DNA of 64,000 nucleotides from an uncultured Acetobacteraceae bacterium (GCA_903895595.1 CAITUP010000138.1:1-64000), one strand, 5' to 3'; numbered from the stretch's first letter, positions 33,110 through 41,552 are shown. Notes: generated from the sequence alone by a model not told the origin. Numbers and translations: made by a program.

Positions 33110-33905
33110 TCCAGTAACCGTCGCCACCGCGACGACGCGGCGGGAAGCGGGGCGCCCCGTTATTCTGGCCATGCAGGTCGGGTTTTTCGTGCTGTCGATG
33201 GTCGGATGGGAACTCATGTCGTCGACCGGCCTGCTCGATGTCTTCTTCTTCAGCAAGCCGAGCCTGATCGCGGTGCGGATGTGGGACTGGCTGTCGAGCG
33301 GGTTCATTTACGAACATCTTTTCACCACGCTGATCGAGGCGCTGCTGGCCTTTATCATCGGCACGGTGTTGGGCGTGATCTTCGGCCTGACATTCGCGCG
33401 GGTGCGGCTGCTGGCGGCGGTGTTCAACCCGTATATCCGGGTGTTCAACGCCCTGCCCCGCGTCATTCTGGCGCCGATCTTCCTGCTGTGGTTCGGGCTG
33501 GGCATCGCGTCCAAGGTCGCGCTCGGGGTGACGCTGGTGTTCATGGTGGTGTTCTTCAACACCTACCAGGGCATCCGGGAGGTGAACCCCGTGCTGCTGA
33601 ACAATGTGCGGATGTTGCAGGCATCTCAGCGGCAGTTGCTGCGGTATGTGTATCTGCCTTCGGCGATGACGTGGATTTTTTCCAGTTTGCATACCAGCAT
33701 CGGCTTTGCGCTGGTGGCAGCGGTGGTGGGCGAATATCTGGGTTCGGCGCGCGGCGTCGGGTTCGTGGTGGCGCAGGCCGAGGGTGTATTCGACACGACC
33801 GGCGTGTTCGCTGGCCTTATTCTCACGTCCGTGGTGGTGCTGGGCATCGATCTGCTGATCGAGCGGCTGGAAAACTATTTACTCCGGTGGCGGCCGGGCG
33901 GGTAG
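33102..33905 (+). CDS. ABC transporter permease, NitT/TauT type (267 aa)
   Basis: Six-helix inner-membrane permease. The EAA loop that contacts the ATPase is around residues 165-190 (NVRMLQASQRQLLRYVYLPS). Hydrophobic helices start at about residue 22 and the C-terminal helix ends at about 250. The gene overlaps the ATPase gene by 8 bases, closing a complete importer operon (binding protein, ATPase, permease) at 31284-33905. Confidence 0.94.
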   Translation: MADPVTVATATTRREAGRPVILAMQVGFFVLSMVGWELMSSTGLLDVFFFSKPSLIAVRMWDWLSSGFIYEHLFTTLIEALLAFIIGTVLGVIFGLTFARVRLLAAVFNPYIRVFNALPRVILAPIFLLWFGLGIASKVALGVTLVFMVVFFNTYQGIREVNPVLLNNVRMLQASQRQLLRYVYLPSAMTWIFSSLHTSIGFALVAAVVGEYLGSARGVGFVVAQAEGVFDTTGVFAGLILTSVVVLGIDLLIERLENYLLRWRPGG

Positions 33906-33940
33906 GACCGGGGACGCGCCCCGATCCCTCCCGCTACTGA

Positions 33941-34657
33941 CTACTGTGGCTTCTTCGCGGCGTAAGACCCGCCGGCCGCGCGCACCTCGGCCGCTGTCGT
34001 CGCGGCGCGCAGACGGGCGAGATGCTCCGCCTCCTGCGCCAGCATCGCTTTCGCGTTCGCCAGCACCTGTTCGGCTTTGTCCACCGGGAATTTCACGGCG
34101 CCGTTCTCGTCCATATGGATCAGATCGCCCGGCGCCACATCCATGCCGCCGACGGACACCGGCACATTCACCGCCTGGACCGCCATTTCGCCATGGCCGG
34201 CGGTGACGCCGCCAAGCAGCATCTGGAAATTCAGGCGGCGCACCGCATCCACGTCGCGCGAGGGGCCGTTCGACAGCATGCCGATGCAGCCGACCGCTTT
34301 CATGGACGTCACCATGATCTCTCCGGCCAGCCCGGCCTTGGACATCAGATGCGCCGGCCACTTCTGCTGGATCACCAGGATCGTCGGCTTCTTCATCGCG
34401 TCCAAGGCGTCCACCACATCCATGAAGCTCAGGCGGCCGGTGTAGTTGGGGTCGGGCAGACCGAACACGCAGGTCACGGCATGGCCGACGATGGCGCCCA
34501 TTTCCGGGTAGATACAGCGGATGGAGGTGTCGGTGTACCAGTTCTCGGTCCAGGGATTGTACAGCCCCAGGCAGAGCGGATTCTTCGGATAGGTCGCGAC
34601 CACGTTGGTGATGGTGGGAGTGTCGATGGTACGCAGTTCGGTCAGCACGTCGGTCAT
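33941..34657 (-). CDS. RraA family protein (238 aa)
   Basis: RraA / HMG-aldolase-fold protein. The characteristic segment GCIGMLSNGPSRDVDAVRRL (about residues 123-142) contains the Gly-x-x-x-Arg-Asp stretch that binds the substrate carboxylate and divalent metal in aldolases of this fold. Many such proteins are mislabelled methyltransferases; likely activities are oxaloacetate decarboxylase or 4-hydroxy-4-methyl-2-oxoglutarate aldolase. The ATG at 34657 has a GGAAGGAAA site. It is divergent from the thioesterase and convergent with the ABC permease gene, so it may be its own unit. Confidence 0.88.
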   Translation of the reverse strand: MTDVLTELRTIDTPTITNVVATYPKNPLCLGLYNPWTENWYTDTSIRCIYPEMGAIVGHAVTCVFGLPDPNYTGRLSFMDVVDALDAMKKPTILVIQQKWPAHLMSKAGLAGEIMVTSMKAVGCIGMLSNGPSRDVDAVRRLNFQMLLGGVTAGHGEMAVQAVNVPVSVGGMDVAPGDLIHMDENGAVKFPVDKAEQVLANAKAMLAQEAEHLARLRAATTAAEVRAAGGSYAAKKPQ

Positions 34658-34788
34658 GGGGTGTTTCCTTCCGGTTTCGCTGCCGGAGTCATTCGCCGAA
34701 CGCCGCGGCACTGGCAACCCCCGAACTTTCATGAACGATCCCGGCGGTTCGCCGCTATAAGCGCGGCATTCCTTGTCGCGAGTCCCCA

Positions 34789-35187
34789 ATGTCCGAACCG
34801 CAGCCCACCGGTAGCCTTGCCTTCCGCACCGTCGCCATGCCGGCCGATACCAATCCGGCCGGCGATATTTTCGGCGGCTGGATCATGTCGCTGATGGACC
34901 TCGCGGCCGGCACCGCGGCGTCGGACCGAGCGCGGGGACGGACGGCGACGGCGGCAGTGTCGCATCTGACGTTTCTGCGGCCTGTGAAGATCGGGGACGT
35001 CGTCAGCGTGTTTACCGATGTGACGCGGGTCGGCCGGACTTCGATCGTGCTGACGGTGGAGGCCTGGGCGGTGCAGCGCGGGCAGCGCGATTTGCACAAG
35101 GTGACGTCGGCGGAGTTCGTGATGGTGGCGCTGGACAAGGACGGCAAGCCGACGCCGGTGCCGGCGGAGGACGAAGCGGGGCCTTAA
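34789..35187 (+). CDS. Acyl-CoA thioesterase, hotdog fold (132 aa)
   Basis: YciA-type hotdog thioesterase: TVAMPADTNPAGDIFGGWIM (residues 14-33), with the catalytic Asn22/Asp26 region, and the central helix MDLAAGTAAS. Such enzymes hydrolyse acyl-CoA to release CoA. The length is normal. Its stop overlaps the stop of the convergent GyrI-like gene (35184-35187). It is a single-gene unit. Confidence 0.93.
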   Translation: MSEPQPTGSLAFRTVAMPADTNPAGDIFGGWIMSLMDLAAGTAASDRARGRTATAAVSHLTFLRPVKIGDVVSVFTDVTRVGRTSIVLTVEAWAVQRGQRDLHKVTSAEFVMVALDKDGKPTPVPAEDEAGP

Positions 35188-35663
35188 CGTTCGTCCAGCA
35201 ACGGCCGGTTCAATTCCGTGCGCCAGCCGGCGGGATCGGACGTCGATTGCGGGCCGATGGCGTAGACCTCCCACAAGCGGTTGGCCGGGACGTGCCCATT
35301 GTCCTTCACCCACGCATCGAACGCATGCCATGCGGCGGGCAGCCCTTCGTAGGGCCCGCTGTAAACCGTCCGAGCGATCCTGGCGGCCGGCAGTTCGCTG
35401 GCGGTCACGCGTCCGGTCGCCGCGATAGGGGCCGCGACCTCCACGCCCAATTCGAAATCGAAAAATTCCGGGCTCAGCGTCAAGTGATGCGCGAAGACAG
35501 CGCTATCGGGTTTCACGCCTTGCGCCGCGAGGGCTGCCATCAGCTCTCCGACAGCGGGGCCGAACGCCTTCATCATGTCCTGGCGCGGAATCGTCAGGCG
35601 AATGGCCGCCGTCGTTTTTCGGTCGGTATGGATAATCCGAGGGGGATCGATCTGCGCGGTCAT
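35184..35663 (-). CDS. GyrI-like effector-binding domain protein (159 aa)
   Basis: SOUL/GyrI-like fold: paired beta-alpha-beta units with TTAAIRLTIPRQDMMKAFGPAVGELMAAL (in part, residues 17-45) and the later PAARIARTVYSGPYEGLPAAWHAF (in part, about 92-115). Stand-alone proteins of this kind bind small amphipathic molecules. It overlaps the AtuA-related gene behind which it stands by 4 bases, making it the third gene of that minus-strand operon. Confidence 0.85.
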   Translation of the reverse strand: MTAQIDPPRIIHTDRKTTAAIRLTIPRQDMMKAFGPAVGELMAALAAQGVKPDSAVFAHHLTLSPEFFDFELGVEVAAPIAATGRVTASELPAARIARTVYSGPYEGLPAAWHAFDAWVKDNGHVPANRLWEVYAIGPQSTSDPAGWRTELNRPLLDER

Positions 35664-35983
35664 ACCTCGTTATGCCCCGGTAATTCGATCGTCAGCATCG
35701 AGGCACTCAGGCTTTTGCCATGCGGATCGATCGCCAACGACCGCGTCACGCCGCCACCGAGTGCGTTCTCGATCACGAAATTCAGTGCGCGTAATTGCGG
35801 GAGTTCGTAACGACGGACCGGACCGGCGCCCAAATGCCGGAAATGCGCCAGCACCCGTTCGGGCGTCAATTCCCGGTGAATGACCGTCCAGCCGGCCGCG
35901 TCGTACGCCGTCACCGAGATATTCGACGTATTGCCCTTATCCCCCGCCCGCGCATGAGCGATGTCGTAGAGGCGGATGCTCAT
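35660..35983 (-). CDS. AtuA C-terminal-like ferredoxin-fold protein (107 aa)
   Basis: Homologue of the small domain that in some proteins is fused to the C-terminus of AtuA: LYDIAHARAGDKGNTSNISV (residues 5-24) is its signature, with the conserved Ala-x-Ala-Gly-Asp-Lys-Gly-Asn. It overlaps the large AtuA-like gene by 4 bases and the GyrI-like gene by 4 bases. By family it supports the AtuA protein in acyclic terpene or related acyl-CoA breakdown. The ATG at 35983 is chosen over one 12 codons upstream because the family starts here. Confidence 0.9.
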   Translation of the reverse strand: MSIRLYDIAHARAGDKGNTSNISVTAYDAAGWTVIHRELTPERVLAHFRHLGAGPVRRYELPQLRALNFVIENALGGGVTRSLAIDPHGKSLSASMLTIELPGHNEV

Positions 35984-37332
35984 GCCGCTTTCTCCATCAC
36001 GATTTCCGGTTTCACCCATTCGCGCGGGATCAGCACCGACTTCACCGCCAGAATTTGACGCGCGCCGAAATTGATGCCGCCGCCGGCGCCGGTCGGACCT
36101 TGCATATGCAGACTGCGGACTTCCGCGCCCACCGCCTCGGCGGCTTTCCTGTCGGGCGTGCGGGCGGCGATGCGCAGGCGGACTTCGTAGGGTTCCGGCG
36201 CCAGGGCCGCGTCGTTCGCGTGCAGGGAGTTCATACCGATCAGGTCGATGCGCATTTCCTCGTATGTCAGGCCGCGGCGGCGCAACCGTTCCTTCACCAC
36301 CTCGATCCCCAGCTTGGCGCGAGCCACGGCGTTGACGCCCGCGAAACCCATTTCGCCGGATCCCATGTAGCCGTCGAAATACCCCACCACGACCTTATAC
36401 GTCGCCGTCCGAGGCTTTCCGCGCGCGCCATGCAGCGCCACCCGGTCTTTCGCGAGTTGCTGGAACGACACCCCGGATGCATCCAGCACGCAGTCCGGCG
36501 TGATGTAGGCGGTCGGGTCGTGCATCTCGTACAGCAACTGCTCGGTGCACGTCGCGACATCCAGGCGCCCGCCGGACCCAGGGGTTTTGGATACTTCCGC
36601 GCGCCCGTCGGCCCAAACATCGGCCAGCGGGTAGCCAAGGCCGGCGAGGTCTTCCACTTCCTTCTTGCCGGGGTCGGCGAAGCACCCGCCCGTCAACTGC
36701 CCGGAACATTCCAGCAAATGCCCGACCAGGGTCCCATTCGCGAGCTTTGCGTAATCGTCGTACGACCACCCGAACGCATGCAGCATCGGGCCGAGGAACA
36801 GCGCCGGGTCGGCCACACGTCCGGTGATCACCAGATCGGCCCCTGTCGCGAACCCTTGCGCCACCACGTCGGCGCCCAGATACGCGTTCGCCGACGCCAT
36901 CTTCGGCAACAGCGATTCCAGCGGCGCCCCATCCTCCATCAGCGCCAACTCGGGGTGCGCGCGCATGATGTCCGTGACCTCATCCCCGCGCACCACGGCG
37001 CAGCTGTAGTCCGGGCAGCCCCAATCGGGGGCGTGTTTGCGCATGATGTTCGCGGCACCCATCGGGTTGGCCGCGCCCATGTTGGTGACGATCTTGATGC
37101 CGCGCTTCAACGCGGGCGGCATGATCGCCTCCATCCTTTCCAGCAGGACGGGCGTGTAGCCTTTGGTGGGGTCCTTGGCCCGGTCCAGCGTTTCGCGGGC
37201 AATGGTGCGTTCGGCGAGGCACTCCATGGCGAGGTAGTCGAGTTCGCCTCGTTCGACGATCTCCACCCCCGGGGGAATGCGATCGTCGGCGAAGCCGGCC
37301 CCGCAGCCGATCCTGATTTTGTCGCGCGCCAT
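35980..37332 (-). CDS. AtuA family protein, acyclic terpene utilisation-like (450 aa)
   Basis: Large AtuA-like protein: GCGAGFADDRIPPGVEIVER (residues 9-28), NMGAANPMGAA (about 84-94) and the C-terminal half GPTGAGGGINFGARQILAV are family hallmarks. AtuA was found in citronellol/geraniol breakdown in Pseudomonas, but its reaction is not settled, and many relatives act elsewhere. It is the first gene of a three-gene minus-strand operon with AGGAGG 6 bases before the ATG. There are no other terpene genes near, so the pathway here is open. Confidence 0.92.
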   Translation of the reverse strand: MARDKIRIGCGAGFADDRIPPGVEIVERGELDYLAMECLAERTIARETLDRAKDPTKGYTPVLLERMEAIMPPALKRGIKIVTNMGAANPMGAANIMRKHAPDWGCPDYSCAVVRGDEVTDIMRAHPELALMEDGAPLESLLPKMASANAYLGADVVAQGFATGADLVITGRVADPALFLGPMLHAFGWSYDDYAKLANGTLVGHLLECSGQLTGGCFADPGKKEVEDLAGLGYPLADVWADGRAEVSKTPGSGGRLDVATCTEQLLYEMHDPTAYITPDCVLDASGVSFQQLAKDRVALHGARGKPRTATYKVVVGYFDGYMGSGEMGFAGVNAVARAKLGIEVVKERLRRRGLTYEEMRIDLIGMNSLHANDAALAPEPYEVRLRIAARTPDRKAAEAVGAEVRSLHMQGPTGAGGGINFGARQILAVKSVLIPREWVKPEIVMEKAA

Positions 37333-37641
37333 GGATACCTCCTATCGGGGCGGAGTTGGCCAGCGGCCGTGCCGGCCGCACCCCCGTGGTAAGAAAATGG
37401 CTGTTTTCCAGGATTTTAGGCCAACCACCACTTCAATTTTCTTACTATGATAGACGCCTTGGGCCGTGCTGGCCAACCCGCGGCAAGAAGCGCTGAAACG
37501 AACCCGGCGTCCGGACGGTCGCGTCGTCCGATGGTAGACGCGGGGCCGCCAATGCAGAGTAAAGCGACTTCCAGCTGACGGGACAGTCACCGAACTCCGC
37601 CGGGGCGTCATTGCCCAGAAGGCGTCCCCGGAAAATGGCGG
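37333..37641. other. 309-bp gap with AT-richer stretch and 10-bp inverted repeat
   Basis: Upstream of the AtuA operon. It holds the AtuA ribosome site and probably promoter. From about 37389 to 37450 the sequence is unusually AT-rich for this genome; GTAAGAAAAT at 37389-37398 and its perfect complement at 37436-37445 enclose 37 bases. The rest (37450-37641) has no coding frame that looks natural, and may be remains of something lost. I see no transposase. Confidence 0.55.
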
Positions 37642-37830
37642 TTAATCGGCGGCGACCGAACCGCGCCCCACCGTCTCATTCCAGAAGCGCGAGGCCGACG
37701 CGTCCTCGACCCGCTGCCAGAGCGCGGCGTGCAGGTCCGGCGATACACCGTCGCTGTGCATAACCATCGCGATCAACGGATCGGCCAGCAATCCGGCCAT
37801 CGTCAGTCCACAGTCGGCGTTCGAGCACAT
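37642..37830 (-). CDS. Small protein of unknown function (62 aa)
   Basis: The ATG at 37830 has a well-placed AAAGGAA ribosome site 6 bases upstream, and the product begins MCSNADCGLTMAGLLADPLI, with two cysteines at residues 2 and 7, then one helix and an acidic stretch. The C-terminus ends GRGSVAAD. I recognise no family. The upstream in-frame stretch to 37956 shows no natural features. It is the only gene between the AtuA operon and the flavin reductase. Confidence 0.6.
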   Translation of the reverse strand: MCSNADCGLTMAGLLADPLIAMVMHSDGVSPDLHAALWQRVEDASASRFWNETVGRGSVAAD

Positions 37831-37971
37831 CGCGGCGTTCCTTTCAGTCCATCGCAGCGGGATGTTCCGCTGCCGATGAACCGGAGGTTGGCGCTTGATT
37901 GTGTCGGAAACGTGCCCTGTGTTTGTCGAATTTGGGTCTTTTGCGACGAAACCCAACCGGCGTTATGGGCG

Positions 37972-38463
37972 TTAGCCGGCGGCGACCTTGTGATAGCCAC
38001 GCGCGTAGTAGATCAGCCCTTCATGATACGGGCCGGTGCGCACGCCTTCGACCGAACAGAAGAACACGTCGTGGGTGCCGGATTCGACGATTTGCGTGAT
38101 GCGGCAATCGAAGGCGGCCACGGCCTCATCCAGCACCGGCGCACCGGTTTCCATGACGTGCCACGTGTGTTCCTGGAAGCGCTCGGCATCGCTGTGCTTG
38201 GTCATGCCCGCGAAGATCCCCGACAGCGCTTCCTGCGCGGGCGTCAGCGTATTCACGCATAAAACCTGATTCTTCATGAACGCCGGATACGAATCGTTGT
38301 TGCGGTTGGCGCACACCAGCAGCGTGGGCGGCATGTCGGTGACGCTGGTGACGGCGGAGGCGGTGAACCCGGCCTTGCCCCCCGGTCCATCGGTGGTGAT
38401 GACGTTCACAGCCGCGCCCAACCGGGCCATGGCATCGCGATAGGCTTGCTTTTCGACGGGCAC
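37972..38463 (-). CDS. Flavin reductase family protein (163 aa)
   Basis: HpaC-like flavin:NAD(P)H reductase domain: GAAVNVITTDGPGGKAGFTA (about residues 12-31) with the FMN-binding S-A-V-T-S-V-T region, and the C-terminal GPYHEGLIYYARGYHKV. It supplies reduced flavin to a monooxygenase in trans. The GTG at 38463 is the likely start: GGAG lies 7 bases upstream and the protein then has normal length. No monooxygenase gene is adjacent; it is divergent from the small protein/amidase operon. Confidence 0.9.
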   Translation of the reverse strand: MPVEKQAYRDAMARLGAAVNVITTDGPGGKAGFTASAVTSVTDMPPTLLVCANRNNDSYPAFMKNQVLCVNTLTPAQEALSGIFAGMTKHSDAERFQEHTWHVMETGAPVLDEAVAAFDCRITQIVESGTHDVFFCSVEGVRTGPYHEGLIYYARGYHKVAAG

Positions 38464-38587
38464 CGTACTTCTCCATCCCACTGCGGATACCAAGGAGTAT
38501 GGCGCGGGCGGAATCATTTGACCAGCATCTGGCGGACGCCCAAATTCCTGCCATACTGCACCGCACAATCAGGAGAGAGAGGCCGCC

Positions 38588-38791
38588 ATGGACGATTTCC
38601 CTCAAGCGACAGAAGCGGCGATCGCCCGCTGGTTCGGTGTCGCGCCGCCCAACGATCCCGGCCGCCGCATGGCCGCCGATCTGGTGCACACCATCGCCGC
38701 GTTCGAGAAACTCCGCGGCACCATGGTCTTCGAGGACGAACCGTCCAGCTTCGAATCCGCCCTGCAAGCGACGAAGGAGACCGCGCCATGA
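38588..38791 (+). CDS. Small amidase partner, GatC/AtzG-like (67 aa)
   Basis: A 67-residue, mostly helical protein (RRMAADLVHTIAAFEKLRG at about 26-44) whose last 4 bases overlap the amidase start. The position, size and helix-then-extended-tail layout resemble GatC and AtzG (DUF4089), small partners that wrap around GatA-type amidases. Direct sequence similarity to either is weak, so the match is a proposal. A GGAGAGAG ribosome site supports translation. Confidence 0.65.
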   Translation: MDDFPQATEAAIARWFGVAPPNDPGRRMAADLVHTIAAFEKLRGTMVFEDEPSSFESALQATKETAP

Positions 38792-40206
38792 CCGCCCTGG
38801 CCAATCTTTCGCTGACCGACGCCGCCGAGGCGGTGCGCACCGGACAAGCCACATCGCGCGAATTGCTCGATGCCTGTTGGGCCAACCTGGAAAAAGCCAA
38901 CCCAACGCTGAACGCCACGATCTGGCTGGATCGCGAGGGCGCCGAGGCCGCCGCCAAAGCCGCCGACCAGGCCGTCGCGGACAAAAAACCGCTCGGCAAA
39001 CTGCATGGCGTGCCGATGGCGCATAAGGATATGTATTATCAGGCGGGCAAGCTCAGCACCGCCGGATCGGCGCTCCGCCGCGACTGGCGCCCCACCATCA
39101 CCTGCACCGCCGTATCCCGCATGGCAAATGAGGGCGCCTACGTCTTCGGCGGCCTGAACATGGCCGAGTTCGCGCAGAATCCCACCGGTCACAACAAAAC
39201 CTATGGCGATTGCCACAATCCCTGGAACCCGCCGCGCATCACGGGGGGGTCTTCCTCCGGCTCCGGTGCCGCCGTCGCGGCCCGCATGACCTACGCAGCC
39301 CTGGGATCCGATACCGGCGGGTCGATCCGCCTGCCGGCCGCGGCCTGCGGCGTCACCGGCATAAAACCGACGCAAACCCGCGTGTCCCGCTACGGCGCCA
39401 TGCCGCTGTCCTTCACCCACGACAACGTCGGCCCCCTCGCCCGTACCGCTCGCGATTGCGCCCGCATCATGAGCGTCATCGCCGGCCACGACCCGATGGA
39501 CCCCACCAGCGCCCACGAACCCGTCCCAGACTACGAAGCCGCCCTGACCGGCGATCTGCGCGGCCTGCGGATCGGGGTGCCCACCACGTTCTTTCTGGAC
39601 AACGCCGACGCCCCCGTCCTCGCCGCCATGGACGAAGCCCTGGCCGTCCTCGCGGCAAGAGGCGCCACCGTCACCCGCATGACCCTGCCCCTCATGGATG
39701 CCGTCGCGGCCTATGGCGGCATCGTCTCCCGCGTGGAGGCCGCCACCATCCACGCCCAATGGATGCGCGACGACCCGCAGGCCTACGGCCAGCACATTTC
39801 CTCTCGCATGTACCCCGGCTACGCGATCCCCGCGCCCTACTACGTCGAATCCCTCAGCCGCCGAGGCCCCATCCTGCGCGCCTTCGCCGCGGAAGTGTTC
39901 TCCCGGGTGGACGTCCTGGTCACGCCCACCATTCCCACCTGCATCCCCACCCTGGCCGAAACCGATATCGACCACGGCCCGCCCGGCACCGAATACAAAT
40001 TCCTCGCGGTGTCCATCAACACACGCCCGTTCAATTACCTCGGCCTGCCCGCCGTCAGCGTGAACTGCGGCCTCGACCCGAACGGATGCCCCATCGGCCT
40101 GCAAATCGCCGGCCGCCCCTTCGCAGAAGCCCGCATCCTGGCGGCTGCCGACGCGTATCAACGCGACACCGATTGGCACATCCGCCGGCCACCGGTGCTG
40201 GGGTGA
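38788..40206 (+). CDS. Amidase signature family enzyme (472 aa)
   Basis: The Ser-cisSer-Lys triad is complete: Lys80 (HKDMYY), Ser155 in ITGGSSSGSG and nucleophile Ser179 in DTGGSIRLPAA. Such enzymes hydrolyse amides and form a covalent acyl-serine. It overlaps its small partner gene by 4 bases. The first bases of a large palindromic element lie in its stop codon (TGA 40204-40206). An asparaginase-like gene follows beyond that element on the same strand, so the region may deal with amides, though the substrate is unknown. Confidence 0.94.
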   Translation: MTALANLSLTDAAEAVRTGQATSRELLDACWANLEKANPTLNATIWLDREGAEAAAKAADQAVADKKPLGKLHGVPMAHKDMYYQAGKLSTAGSALRRDWRPTITCTAVSRMANEGAYVFGGLNMAEFAQNPTGHNKTYGDCHNPWNPPRITGGSSSGSGAAVAARMTYAALGSDTGGSIRLPAAACGVTGIKPTQTRVSRYGAMPLSFTHDNVGPLARTARDCARIMSVIAGHDPMDPTSAHEPVPDYEAALTGDLRGLRIGVPTTFFLDNADAPVLAAMDEALAVLAARGATVTRMTLPLMDAVAAYGGIVSRVEAATIHAQWMRDDPQAYGQHISSRMYPGYAIPAPYYVESLSRRGPILRAFAAEVFSRVDVLVTPTIPTCIPTLAETDIDHGPPGTEYKFLAVSINTRPFNYLGLPAVSVNCGLDPNGCPIGLQIAGRPFAEARILAAADAYQRDTDWHIRRPPVLG

Positions 40207-40472
40207 AGCAAGAGCGGGGCTTTGCCCCGGACCCCACCAGGAGGGCTTTGCCCTCCTGGACCTCCCACCAAAGGGCGACGCCCTTTGGAATCCGTCAGTT
40301 TGGTTTGTGTTGGGATGGGGGGCCTACACGGATGTTGCAACCGCCTCGGATGGCCCCCCATCCCAACACAAACCCAATTCAATGGTTCCAAGGAGCATCG
40401 CTCCTTGGTGGGGGCTCCAAGGGGGCAAAGCCCCCTTGGCGGAGCGCGAGGCAGGGCCTCGCCCTTACTTCA
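40204..40472. repeat. 269-bp symmetric element: two inverted 121-bp halves, six hairpins
   Basis: Halves 40204-40324 and 40352-40472 are inverted copies separated by 27 bases. The inner 23 bp (40302-40324 and 40352-40374) are identical; the outer 9 differ by one base. Each half has three hairpins with 3-base loops at exactly mirrored centres: 40222/40454, 40248/40428, 40278/40398. Stems differ between halves, yet stay paired through compensated changes, e.g. CCAGGAGGGC (40237-40246) against CCAAGGGGGC (40417-40426). This is the layout of an enlarged REP doublet. It fills the gap between the amidase and the asparaginase-like gene. Confidence 0.9.
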
Positions 40473-40492
40473 CACCAACCCGGAGACGACGC

Positions 40493-41491
40493 ATGAGCAA
40501 ACCGAAGGTCGCATTCATCGGCACAGGCGGCACGATCGCCTCGCTCGGCCGTGGCCCGTTGGACATTCAGGATTACGGCGCGGCGGGCAATGTGATGCAT
40601 GCCGACGCGATTCTGGCGCATTGGCCGGATGTGGCCTCGGTGGCCGATGTGTTCGCGGTGCGGTACCGCAATATCCCCAGCACGGCGATCGGGTTCGCGG
40701 ACTGGAAGGCGTTGGCGGCCTTGTGCGCGCAAGTGGAAGCCGAGACGCCCGATCTGGCGGGCATCGTGATCGGGCATGGCACGGCGACGTTGGAGGAAAC
40801 GGCGTATTTCCTCGATCTGACGGTCAAGGTGAAGGTACCCGTGGTCGTGGTCGGGGCGCAGCGGCCGTCCAGCGCGTTGTCGTCGGATGCCGGGCTGAAT
40901 TTGGTGAACGCGGTGCGTGTGGCAGCTAGCCCCGAGGCGCGCGGCCTGGGCGTGCTGGTATTACTGAACGATGAAATTCACGCGGCGCGGGAGGTGACGA
41001 AGACCGCGACCTCCCGCTTGCAAACGTTCCGCTCCCCCGATTTCGGCGTTCTGGGACATGCCGATGGGGACGCGATTGCGTTCTATCGCCGCCCGATCCG
41101 CCGTTGCGCGCCGGATACCGAGTTCGATGTGGCCAACCTTGAAGCTTTCCCCCGCGTGGACATCGCCTACGCCTACGCAGGCTGCGACGGCACCGCCGTT
41201 CGCGCGTTTGTGGCCGCTGGGGCACGGGGCATCGTATCCGCCGGTTTCGCGCCCGGTTTTACGTCGCCGGATGAAGCGGATGCGCTGAAGGAAGCCGTGT
41301 CGAAGGGCGTCGTGGTGGTTCAGAGCACGCGGGCCGGCTCCGGCCGGGTGTTTCGCGGCACGAAACTGCGGGAGAGCGGCTTCCTGGTCGCCGACAACCT
41401 TAACCCGCAGAAGGCCCGTATTCTTCTGGCCCTCGCGCTGACCCGCACCGCCGATCCGGACGCGATCATGACCATGTTCCAGACGTATTGA
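40493..41491 (+). CDS. Asparaginase-like protein with altered substrate site (332 aa)
   Basis: Type I/II asparaginase fold. The first catalytic Thr is Thr14 (TGGTIAS), the second Thr97 and Lys170 in VTKT are present. However, the usual H-G-T-D-T is HGTAT, so the Asp that binds the substrate amino group is Ala98, and the usual G-S-x-D segment near residue 60 is RNIPSTAIGF. It may therefore act on another amide or on none. CGGAGACG precedes the ATG. It is separated from the amidase by the palindromic element and may follow it in one transcript. Confidence 0.85.
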   Translation: MSKPKVAFIGTGGTIASLGRGPLDIQDYGAAGNVMHADAILAHWPDVASVADVFAVRYRNIPSTAIGFADWKALAALCAQVEAETPDLAGIVIGHGTATLEETAYFLDLTVKVKVPVVVVGAQRPSSALSSDAGLNLVNAVRVAASPEARGLGVLVLLNDEIHAAREVTKTATSRLQTFRSPDFGVLGHADGDAIAFYRRPIRRCAPDTEFDVANLEAFPRVDIAYAYAGCDGTAVRAFVAAGARGIVSAGFAPGFTSPDEADALKEAVSKGVVVVQSTRAGSGRVFRGTKLRESGFLVADNLNPQKARILLALALTRTADPDAIMTMFQTY

Positions 41492-41552
41492 GAATGGGGA
41501 CCTGTATCGCTTCATTGAAGACATATGGGACGATGGGCTAAGAGGCCGGCGT

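Noticed and set aside
37389-37445. Ends of an insertion sequence
   Set aside because: Only 37 bases lie between the repeats, with no transposase and no visible target duplication.
37342-37611. 89-codon minus-strand frame upstream of the AtuA operon
   Set aside because: Arg/Ser/Pro-rich composition typical of non-coding GC-rich frames; it lies across the AT-rich patch and has no ribosome site.
40204-40472. CRISPR array
   Set aside because: Repeats are inverted hairpins with 3-base loops, not direct repeats with even unique spacers; no cas gene is near.
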